Below, piece after piece: positions 29,901-41,900 of a DNA stretch of 64,000 bases (its first letter is position 1; the number at the start of each line of letters is the position of its first letter). Origin of the DNA: Actinernus sp. WN-2022 (lineage: Eukaryota; Cnidaria; Anthozoa; Actiniaria; Actinernidae); contig JAOWCC010000019.1 of the NCBI GenBank assembly GCA_030867875.1, positions 29,532,966 to 29,596,965 on the forward strand. Direction: 5' to 3'. Position numbers and translations under genes: made by a program. A model generated the notes under the pieces. The model saw only the letters and a list, made by a program, of their open reading frames with translations. It was not told the DNA's origin and did no database searches.

Positions 29901-32900
29901 TTCTGGAGACGTTGGACCAGAGAGTACCTCCCATTGCTGCAGCAACGGCAGAAGTGGAACCACCCTCACAGAAATTTGGCCATTGACGATATTGTGCTGA
30001 TAGTCGATGATACTTCCCCACGAAGCTTCTGGCCGATGGCAAGAGTAGTTGAAGTGATGCCCGGCAGAGATGGCTGTGTACGACGGGTGAAAGTTAGGAC
30101 CAGGACATCCGTGTTAGACCGCCCTATTGACAAGTGTGTGTTACTGGAAGCCAGCAATGCTGAACACTAATGAGAGTATCAACGATGCTTACACCGCAGA
30201 ATATCAACGATGCCTGCACCACAGAATATCCATGATGTCTATATCTAAATCAGGGGATTTCAATTATGAACACTGAACTTTGAACATTGTTTAAATGTGT
30301 CACCTCTGTCACATTTAATGGGGTGGGAATGTAGGATCTAGTTCCATTGATTGACATTGGTACGGATTGAATTCTGTTTTATCTGTACCCGTAAGATTTA
30401 TTGTTTTGTTCAGCGGTATCTCGCGGTAGATTAGCACCCAGACCCCGGTGCTCGGGGAAGGAGATTCGGAACAGCCATGTTTTGGGGGTTGTTTCGTGGT
30501 AATAGTTTATCCTGTGCATCGGGCACAATTTTCTGCTTATAGCATGCCATGTATATATAATTTGGATAGTTAACACATCAAGGAAGAGCCAGATGGCAAT
30601 ATTTCGTACTAGGCTGAAGTGTATTAGAGCTCAACGTGTTTGTAAGTATGACATGTTATGCACGATTGTTACGGTTCACACTGTATATGTTTGTGAGTTA
30701 GTTTTAGGCGATTTACTCTCGTTGTATGCCAAGATTATGATGATGCTTAGACTAGTTGTAATTCTATGCTATTCTAGAAACCGTTTGCGTCGAGATGGGA
30801 GAAAGTAAAGAACATTTAAGGACAAAAACTGTTTGTTTTTGTGTATGCTCAACTCGCGCACGTGTTTGACACGAGAGACTTTGGACTTCAAGAAAACCTG
30901 TGGTTCGCCAAATAGTAGCTGGAGATTGGCGACTACAACATCATTGTTCACATAATCTTAACCTGAGTATCAGTCCCTCTCTCCCTTCCTTTTCACCACC
31001 CCTACCCCCTAAGGAAGGAAGGGAAAGAGGGCCTGACACAATTCTTTTCCTGGCCGCTTGCTAAAAAGCCATATTCTGGACTTTTCCTTCATTGGACTTT
31101 TCCTTCACAAAAGAAACAGGATGTTGCATTCAAACATGACTTTTGATTGACATAAACGTCAATCATATTTCTGGATTTAATTAAAACCATTCAAACAAAT
31201 TAGACAAAAACGTCAATCACATGTCAATCACAAAGATTTTGGGTAAAAAGCTGCTGCTTATCTGCCACTGTTAACAGTATGTTGTTTTTAATATGACTCC
31301 CCCAGAATAAAGCTTTTTATGTTAGCATCCCCCTGGCACTAATCCTTTCCAAAATTTTATTTCAGGTTGAAATTTTTAAACTAGGTTGAATTTTTTAAAC
31401 TAGTAAGGTTGAATTTTTTTAACCTACATGTAGGTTATAATTTTTAATCTAGGTTGAAATTTTTTAACCTAGGTTGAAATTTTTTAACCTACACCTGTAG
31501 GTTATTTTTTTCAAACTAGTTGTTCTGCTAAGTATGTATGAGTTTTAGTGACTACATTTTGTAGCTCTAATCACCCAAATTAGTGAGCACTCTTTGTGGA
31601 CGGTTAGGGTGTTTTTAAATGTAGGGGTAGGGTTTGTATTAGTTCACAGGACCATCGAAGAAGCATTATTTTTCTGTGTTGTTCAGTGATCTAAATTTAG
31701 TGACTATAGCTCTAAAAACCATAACTTTAAGTGAGCACCCTTTGTTGATGGTTAGGGTGTTTTTAAATGTAGGGGTAGGGTTTGTATTAGTTCACAGGAC
31801 CATCAAAGAAGCATTACCGTATTTACCCGTGTATAAGCCGCACCCGTAGATAAGCCGCACCCCAGGAAAAAAACTTTTTTTGAAAAATACAAAAAATAAT
31901 TAGAAAATCTTTTGTCCGAGTTCATAAACGCTTGTACTTGATGCCAAACTTCTTCAAAAAAAGAATCTTTTGTTGGAGTTCATAAACACTCATACTTGAA
32001 GCAAAACTTCATCAGATTGTCATAAATAAATAATCACAACTTTAATTTCAACTTGCCTTGTCATTTCTTGTGTATATTTTAACCTGCAGTCTTTAAATCA
32101 CTCCAGAATTCTTCCGCATTTATTCCCCAATTAACTAACAACAATTCCAAAAAACCGCTTTCCTTTAATTGCTAGAGCAAGAAAGGTTTTCTGGCATAAC
32201 AATACTTGCACGAGTAGGTCAGGTCCGCCATCTTGGATTTTAATTAACTAGTGCCAATCTCCCACGTGTAAAATTGCGAAGAATGCCTGGTTGTTTAGAT
32301 GCATGCTTTGACAAGCACTGCAAATCAGCATGTTTTGGAAGGTAAATAAGCTTGATCACGTTTAAATATTCACGAAATTCTAATATATTAGGTCTAAGGT
32401 AGGTCTTAGAAGAGTTTTTGCTTTCATTCTTTCAAATTGCGTGTGTATTTTCAATGATTATACTTAAATTGCTATATTACACGATCTTTCTCTGTTATTT
32501 GTTTTACTTTTTCTTCTTCTTTCAGATGAAAACAAACGGTAATTTATGCAAATTTTTGATACCTTTTCTAGGTGTTCCCGTAGATAAGCCGCACCCCCGA
32601 TTTTTAACGAAAATTTTGGGTGAAAAAGTGCGGCTTATACACGGGTAAATACGGTATTTTCTGTGTTGTTCAGTGATCTAAATTTAGTGACTATAGCTCT
32701 AAAAACCCTAATTTTAAGTGAGCACCCTTTGTGGATGGTTAGGGTGTTTTTAAATGTAGGGGTAGGGTTTGTATTAGTTCACAGAACCATTGAAGAAGCA
32801 CATACAGCGTTTGGGTAGGGTATTCTGCAATTGCCCCAATAAGGCTTTTGTTACTCTTTGACTTTATCGTACTTAAGACTTAATTCTTGTGCAGGTAAAT

Positions 32901-35900
32901 AATCGTGTAGTCAGGTGTACAGTTCACTCATATTTTGTTCACCTAATTATACAGACAGTTGCGAAAATCCGTAATATCCACAAGTTGTTATCAATGTTAG
33001 GGACAATGGTGCTTGCCGGTGAACTGATTTTACTATGGCTATGCTTTTAATCGGATATTGTTGGGCATGAGAATGGTACAAATTATGTAACAAAACTGAC
33101 ACTGACAGCTGATAACTTTTTGAGTTTTATACATGAGAATGATTTTATTCACGGCCATTTTTGGCAGTTTTTCTTGTCCTCGCTTTATAATTCTATAGAT
33201 CTAAAGCAACCTTCCTACACAACTTCTTTGCTGTCAGGTTATTTACAGAAGCTGATTTATAAACTTACTTCCATAATTTTCTTGTCAAGTCAGAGATTCT
33301 CTTTCATCGCTTTTGACAGATATCGCTTCATTCTTCCATAGAAATTTTCTTCTAAATATAAAGTGAGAGTTGAAATCCTATTATCTGGTTTTCTTTTAGT
33401 TCGGTTTTAACTCTATAAAAGTCGGTTTGGTTCAGTTTCCCGTGCCCGCTTCTAATCGTGCAACTCAACGAAGTTTTCAAAGTCCGACTTTGTTAGTAGT
33501 GCACATGCGTGAATAAAATTAAATATGGAAATGAGTTACTAGTCCCCTCTTGGTTAAGAAAAGCTATATTATTCCAAAAACGTGACTGGAACTCCAACGC
33601 AAGTCTCTGTGGCGCAGTTGGTAAAGCTCTGTTCTTCCAAGGCATTCTTCCAAGCGAAGGGTTGCAGGTTCGAGTCCCACTAGCGGCGGTGAACGAAAAA
33701 AAAAAAGTAAGTAGTAATGATGTGTAATTAATGAGCGAATTACAAAGTTGGTTGTGGGGGATAGAGAAGGATAAAGGAGTTAGGGAGGGGGAACGGTGAG
33801 TACCGTAGAGAGGGAGGGGAGAGTAGTCGATTTTTTTTTCTCAGGGGAGGGGAGGGTGGAATTTTTTCTTCTTTTTAAATTCTCCCCCCCAAAAAAATAA
33901 ACCCCTTTTTTTTTATGAATCCCAAAAAATTGGAAAATCCCTTTTTTAAATCTTGAAAAATTTAAACCTAGGGTAAAAAAAATCAACCCAGGTTAAAAAA
34001 ATTCAACCTAGGTTGAAAAAAATTTGACCTGAAATTTATTTTGACCTGCAACATATATACTGTATATATATATATTTATATTATATATGCAAACCCAGCA
34101 TATCAGAAGCATAAGTTTACAGAATTAGCCGGTAACAAAACGAGCGGGAGACTGGAACCGAGTCAGTAAAACTAATTCAATTAATAACCAGTTAAAGTGA
34201 GCATTGTTTTCCAAAAGAACAGATCAAACTTAGCTAGTCTGGAAAGTTTGATGAACTTTGGTTCAATATTGACGATGCTAGAGGGATCAAATATGTAAAT
34301 TTTCCCATATAAACTCTCCTATATTTTAACGTTGTCCCTCCAAACCATGTCAAACTTGGCACACATGCTAATTTCAACATGCTCTATCATGTGATGAACT
34401 TCATTTTAGAACAAGAGCCCATCTGGGCTTTCACTCGGGCCACATGAGATTGAAGATGAAATACACTTTCATTTGAAATCCTCTTAGTATCAAGTCGTGC
34501 TTTAATTCGCCAGTGAGAACGTCAAAAAAACAGACTGGTCTATTAATCGCTTTTATGGCATGACTATGATAACGCAGGATTCGAACAACAGAATACTGGC
34601 AATTCAAGTGTATAAATGCAATACAATGACATATTCAGACTTTGAATTTGATTGAAAATAGATCAAAAACTCGGGGAAATGTCCGGCTAAAACTGTATGA
34701 ATAAATGTGAAATGAAACATAAATTTCATAGCAAGAAAAAAAATTGTAATTCCTATAAATGAGAAAGCTCTTCTATTAAGCCGCTTCTCATATACACAGA
34801 CTGTTTCACAAAAAAACATTTGCGCTTATCGACACAAGAATTCAGTTGACCTTTCAAATAATTTATTCTGAGGTACGCATACTCTAAATCACAGATGTTA
34901 AATAAAGCGATAATTAGAAGAAAAAGTACATTAACAGACAAACTGAGAGGAAATTTATTCAAATCAAAAAGAGTTTACTTACAGTACTTACGTAACTGAA
35001 CTTTCGTTTTGGATCTTTTGGTAGTATTGTTGACAGCACCCACCTTCGTGCACATATGCACTGAATCGGAATGAAAGTTGAAGCCTACCTCGAACTTAAC
35101 TTTCAGCTAACCTGTTTCCTTTCATTCCACAATGAATAATAATCTCATAAAGTAAGCCCGTAGCTTTCAATAAATTTGCCAGTGTCTGAATGAAACAGCT
35201 AGATCTTTTCCAATTTCTCTCACGAGTCACGGCAGAAGACAGTCTGAAGCTACAAAACTAGAATTTTGATCCTCTTCACAGTAACGTAATTTAACGTCTC
35301 AGATATTATATATATGCCCTATTTCAGCTAGCGCTGTGCATTTCAAATACTTTTTCCTCTCTCTTTGCTGGCAGTTCATGCTTCTTGTTCGTGTAGTTGC
35401 CGCATTTCAGTTGGCATACACTGAAAACATCTGCTTAACTAAGATTTGTAAAAATCTTAGCGGATCATGTAAATATTCCGCTTGGCTCAATTGAGGGTTT
35501 CTGCCGTCAAAGTTCATTTTTTGTTTCAGTTTTCCCCATATTAGCCAACATGTATAATGTCTCGAGCTCTCAATCCAGTAGAAAGACTCTGGTTATTCTG
35601 TCGTAAAACATGCCTTAGCTGTACAAGACCGCCCACGATGGAATAGATTTCTGACAATGACTCATTGAACGTGATATCTCCTTGTCTCGCCTTGTCTGAG
35701 AGCTTTGAACTTTCTTATCTGAGCGCGCCTGACGAGATCTAACCTTTGATGATAATTCGATACCCGTTGATATCCAAATGTGTTTGGATATTGTATTTCG
35801 CTTACGTTTCTAAATGTACATTGGATCTGGCCAAACAGCGCTGATCGAATGTATTACGGCTCCTGGTTGTTCATGTATTTTTATGGTCAACAAGAGCGCC

Positions 35901-38900
35901 AGTTGAAATATCCTGAGCCTGTTGGAAGGCTTTCGCCCTCGCGGGTCGACCATTTTGATTTACTGTATTAAATTCTGTAAATACATTAACCTGGCGATTG
36001 TTGCGTGACCAGCACAGTGCAATCTGATTGGTGTGAATTTGACCTTTAACGCATGCGCAGATCGCGTGCTACACTGAATATAAAAAAAATAAAAAATAAC
36101 GACTTGCATTTTAAGACTCGGCGCTGCCACAGGCAGCCCGAGTAATTAGAGCAATTCTGATAAACTCGGTCCCAGTCCCCTGCTCGTTTTGTTACCAGCC
36201 AATTGTCATTTCGGGCTGTGAAACTCAGTTACAAAAAGAAGGTGTATGAATAAAATATTAAAGTACTGTTAAATATTATTACTTTCAATAATTGGTGTAT
36301 ATGTACCCCGGGGGGGGGTACTCTACCTAAAGTTGGGTAGGGGTGTGCCGCTGGGGCTCTGAAACCCTTACCATGTTTAAGACAAAAAAACTCAAATTTC
36401 CATACCCTGTTCAAGACAAAGTGTTAAAATTTTCCCTCTATAAGACAAATAACAAATTATCTATACTTGGATGTCAGTGTTTATAAAAAAAATTGTGATC
36501 TTGCATAATGAGTGTCATAACTAAATAAGTCTTCAGCAAGCACTAGACTAAATAACGGCACTAGATAAATACCATACCCTGTTCAAGATCTGTCGATGTG
36601 AAAATGGATACCCTGTCTAAGATCAGAAACTCGAAAAACCATACCCTGTCCAGCGGATCATCCCCGTATAGCCCATATATGGGAGTACCCCCCCCCCCCC
36701 CGGGATATGTACACTGTACATGTATGTAAAAAGTATTTGTTGCTGGTATTTCAAACTACATAAGATACATGTAGTATGAAACATTACCAATTCCTTACAT
36801 CATACAATCTGCAAGCCCTAAAGATTGATTTTTTAGGGATGGCCAGCAAATGTTTTAAACTTTTTAAATTTTAGATTATCAGAACTGCATTCTCCTGCAT
36901 TTCCTACATGTACATGTAGCTCAATTTAGTAATTTATCTGTTTCTATCATTGCTGCCACCTACCATTTTCAATGTACATGTAAGTCTTTGTTACATAATG
37001 AATGCAGCCTAAGAAATGAAGCTATTAAACAAGGAATCCTTTGTTAACATCCACCAACATAGCGATGCAATAACATAATGTGCAACCCAGTACTGAATAA
37101 CATTATTACTGTATTCACTTTTTTTGCTGTTCAAGCATGCGCTGTCGTCTAACACTCTGGTCAGGAACATTGAGTGGCTTTACTTTATGTTGACCAAGCC
37201 TATAAATGAAATCATACTGTATTAGTCTACCATTAAAAAAACGTTTTGATTACCATCCTCTTGTCTCTGTTATTTTAATAATACTGAGTGACCCTGTCTG
37301 CAGTCAACACACATGCTACATGTAAAATGTAGATCCCAATAATTATTGGCATACATGTACATTTGTACATACAAATGTAGTTACTGTTCCTTATCCAACC
37401 CCATTGTTCTCTCTATGCACTATAATTTATCAGAGATCTAAATATATGTACTGCCATATATAGCTTAAAGTGCCTATGAACAATACATTTTTATTTTAGA
37501 TATCGATTCTAAATCAAGTGAATAGTAGAATGGTAAAATATATTTTGCTTTGAATGCTGTGCTGCTGAGTTAAGGAGGTTTTAATATCCAAAATGCTAAT
37601 TACATGATGTCAGGGGAGGCATCTATTATTATACAAAAATGTTTGTTACAATGAAACACATTTTTCAAATTATCAGTGTTATACCCATGGTTGAAATAAA
37701 ATGTTAGAAATTTGTTTTCCTATATCAGCAGAAACACCCATTCACAACCACTAAGAAGTGATTGCAAATACCTCCCCTGACGTCATATAATTAGCATTTT
37801 GGATATTAAAACCTCCTTAACTCAGCGGCACAGCATTCAAAGCAAAATATATTTTACCATTCTACTATTTACTTGATTTAGAATTGATATCTAAAATAAA
37901 AAAATATTGTTCATAGGCACTTTAAAGCTAATCCTGGCAGGAGGCTGGTACAGTGGTCTGTGTCGGTGGCCAGTTCTAAAAACTACTAACTAAAGTTAAT
38001 TCACTATATTAATTGTCAAGTGACAGAAAATTAAATTAGAAATAAATAATCAAATATTACAAAAATAATAAAGTTAAGTGATTCAGAGGGAGGCATCAGC
38101 TTGGGCTTCAAATGCGGACAGAGTGGTGGCAGTTACAGCATAGTGCGGAGGTAGAAAGAATGTCTAAATGCATTTACAGATGACTGTAGATGGCGAAAGT
38201 TCTCAGGATTACAAGATCTGGTTCTAGGATCTGATATCACCATCTCTGGAGGAAATTTAAGGTTCACCATGCCTGAGTGAATTTTGTAGAACATCGTAAG
38301 GTCAGTGAGTGTTTCGAGATAGCAGCCTAAACACTGCAATTTTATTATTACAGCCAGAACTTGCCGACTAGCTCCATTATTAATATCAGTTACTGCCACA
38401 ATTCTAGGTAACAGGGACATCAAAGATATACATGTATAGGAAATAATGAATATGGAAATAAAAACCAGCATATTGAGCATGTCTCAAAACATCAACCTTA
38501 CAAACACGAACTTCTAGTCCTCTCTTCTACCCACTACACTATTAGACAAGTTTGTTGAAAATAATGTGGATGAGAAAATAACAATTACTGTATGCAACAA
38601 AATACACAGCAAACAATACTTCATATGACCAAAGAAAACAAGTATTGGTTTTATTGTATAGCAATTCCCACCTGAAATGATAGATATGCTAATTGTATTG
38701 TTTTGTATACATGTACATTGTACATGTATTATGCAGAATAAATATGTAGAAGAGGTGCTTTTAATCTCTAGATCTGATATATATGTATAGTGCATAGAGA
38801 GAACAATGGATTCAACTGGATCATTGGGGAACAATATTATTATTATAACTATACCAAATAGTTACTTTGACCAACAGCAATATTAATTAGATAAATTGCA

Positions 38901-41900
38901 GTCAGCTGAGGACATAAGCCTCAGTAACTATCTAATACATGTACATATCATGTAAGTCACAGCAAGGGGCTTGGTGATCTCTTTTCAGATATTTCTCTTT
39001 AGTCACTACTTAAACAGTTGGAAATAGAAAATGTACAAGGATCAATGATGGTTTGTGGGTAATTAATAATAATACATAATAATAATAATTATCTCTATAT
39101 TCCATTGATAAATACTACAACTGTACATACAGTATCAATCATTATTTAAAATCAGAATGCTAATATTAAAAAGAAATTACAGATGTACTGTAAGTAATTA
39201 ATCTAATTAATAGCTAGTTTATATATACTTACATGTAGTATTAATTTATTTACAATTGTACATTTGAAATACTGGTACTCTATATAAACTTTATGTAGTA
39301 GATTGCTTTTATTTCTAAGCCTGAGCAATGATTCTTAATGACAACTATGTGCAAAATGGGTGAGCGACTCCTGATCACATTCTAAATTCTCCTTCAAATT
39401 CTTTGTTTTCTAAGGGAGAATTTAGAACATTATCAGGAGTCACTTACACCCTTGTTCACACAGCCCTTCAATTAATGATTAACCAGGAAATGAGCCAGGC
39501 TGCACCATTCCCACTTTAAAAACACATTTGTCCCTTGAAAAAATTTGACAAGGGTCAAACTGTCCCACTTCCAAAGAAATTAAATGGCAAAAGGGCCAAA
39601 TTGTCCCTTCTGGCTCAATCACAGGCAGCCCAAGCTCAAGTTACGAAAATATAACTTAATAAGGGTTTGTATGGGAGCATAACCAACTCTGTTTACGAGC
39701 CAGAAATACTGTAAAATTCTTGAATAAAAATGACTTGCCTTGTTACCACTGTGATGTCTTTGTCATGTTTCTCTCTTTGTTGTGTGGTTTTAAGCTGATT
39801 TTAGTTGGGGGGTTTTTTGGAGCCCCTTCTTCCTAAAAAGAGGGAAGGCTGCACACTCGATCTTGACAATGCTAGCCATCCGGAGCGATAAATTCCACTT
39901 CAAAATCATTCAGAGTTCACAAAACCTCTACGAATTCCCAGCCCAAAGATTGTTAATTCCATATAATGCCACTGTTAATCCATTCCTATATTATCAAGCT
40001 TGCACACACGACTACATTCTTTCTCAAACTCCGTCCATTTGAACTCCTAACCACCGTCAAATATCAATTGCCGATACCACAGGAAACCCAAGCTCTGTTT
40101 GTGTTTTAAATTATAAGGGTTTGTATGAGATTTTAAACGAGTATTTGGTTGTATCCGTTAGGCCAGAAATACTGTGCTTAAAATAGAGGAAAATTAAGAT
40201 GAAATAAAACTGAGAAAGGAGAAAAAGAAGTAAAAAACATTTTTAGTTCCTGGTGTAGGAATCCAACTCCGGTCGTTCAAGAGTGCACATTCCAAACCAC
40301 TTTATCAAAGAGCGGATTCACAACAAAACCGCTTTCAAAATAAGGTATGTATAAGTTCTGAGCCTGTGAAGTTTGGGGTAACTTAGCCGTTGCATGTCAA
40401 GTGCAATCTTAATTTTCCTCTATTTTAAGCACAGTATTTCTGGCCTAACAAATAAAACCAAAAACTCGTTTAAAATCTCATACAAACCAGCCTTATAATT
40501 TAAAACACAAACAGAGCTTGGGTTTCCTGTGGTATTGTCAATATTGATACTTGATGGCAGTTAGGAGTTCAAATGGAGTTTCAGAAAGAAAATGCAGTTG
40601 TGTGATAATACAGGAATGGATTAACAGTGGCATTCTATGGAAGGACCAACCTTTGGGCCAGGAATTCGTAGAGGTTTTGTGAACTCTGAATGATTTTGAA
40701 GTGGGATTTATCGCTCTGGGTGGCTAGCATTGTCAAGATCGAGTGTGCAGCCTTCTCTCTTTTTAGGAAGAAGGGTCTCCAAAAAAAAACCTGGCTAAAA
40801 TCAGCTTAAAACCACCCAGTGGCAAAGTAAGTCATTTTTATTCAAAAATGTTACAGTATTTCTGGCTAGTAAACAGAGTTTGTTAGTCGCTCTCATACAA
40901 ACCCTTATATTTTCATAACTTCAGCTGCCTGTGGCTCAATCTCTGATTAACCATTAAAAGGTATAAGGGCATCACTATTAGGTTTCTATTAGATGCCCTT
41001 CACCATCTGAAATGTATTTAAATGTTGTGGTTTAGGCATCTTAATGTGTATTTTTCTATTTGCTGTTATTGTTTTGTGTGTGTTATAGTAATAATCTAGA
41101 TTGTAATTTAGTTGTCAATGAAATGTAATTAATTGGTGTGGAAATAAAATTAAAATTAGGGTGAAACAGCAGGGGTGGGTTGGAGCTTCTCAGAAACCAT
41201 GATTGATCCAAATAGAACAGTAAAGAGGCTGTTGGTAGAATGTTGGAGCCGCGGGGTGGTGCAGTGGGGAGCTGGGGTGGCGCAGTGGTTACATGTAAGT
41301 ACTTCACCTCTCACCTCTGTGGCCTGGGTTCGATCCCCGGACGTGGTACCATATGTGAGTTGAGTTTGTTGGTATCTCGCCATTGCTATGAAGGTTTTTC
41401 TCCGGGATCTCTAGTTTTCCTCCCTCCACAAAAACCAACACACTAAATTCCAATTCAATCTGTGAATTAGCCGGATCCTGGCATTGGTCAGCCTCTTAAG
41501 GTTTTTTCAGGTTCAGTGTTGGTTTGGAGCAACTACAGCATTTAGGGCCAAATTTTGGAAGGAAAAATATATTGTATGGCCTCACTGACTCCTCAGTGAA
41601 TGGTGAATATGCAATGTCATCAAGGGCTACAAAGATATATGAAGGGCTGTGTACAACAAGGGCGTAACAGACTCCTGATCATGTTCTAAATTCTCACTTA
41701 GAAAACAAAGAACTTGAAGGAGAATTTACATGTAGAATGTGATCACAAGACATCTATGCCCTTGTTGCACACAAACCCATGCCATCTTGGAAGAGCCTCA
41801 TTTCCACACTCCCTGAGTGAGGTTAAGGAGCCTGGGAAGGTCCAGGCCATCATTGAGCTTCACTGAGCAACTAAATACACAGCATACTCCCCCCTTGAAA

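Larger units (their letters stand above)
23417..30937 (+). mobile_element. Intact BEL/Pao LTR retrotransposon
   Basis: Two 608-bp LTRs (23417-24024 and 30330-30937) begin TGTAGG and end ACTACA; by eye I find no difference between them. The 5-bp target duplication ACATC flanks both ends (23412-23416 and 30938-30942). A purine-rich tract GGGGTGGGAA precedes the 3' LTR. One uninterrupted 2028-codon frame lies between. No env frame. No convincing primer-binding site is recognised after the 5' LTR. It sits in SNUPN intron 2, opposite to the gene. Confidence 0.95.
37401..38809. mobile_element. 1.4-kb composite element with 25-bp inverted ends
   Basis: CCATTGTTCTCTCTATGCAC at 37401 recurs inverted ending at 38809, with related AGATCTAAATATATG-like sequence just inside. 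It contains a TTAA-flanked MITE (37469-37921) and a LINE remnant (38100-38480), so it is a layered structure in SNUPN intron 1. Confidence 0.5.

Noticed and set aside
38514..38834. Minus-strand frame of 106 codons
   Set aside because: Low-complexity, Ile/Ser/Thr-rich, spans an inverted repeat end; no resemblance to the LINE tail next to it.
40200..40340. tRNA gene in the loop of the foldback element
   Set aside because: Only a B-box-like GGAGTTGGATTCC is visible; no cloverleaf.
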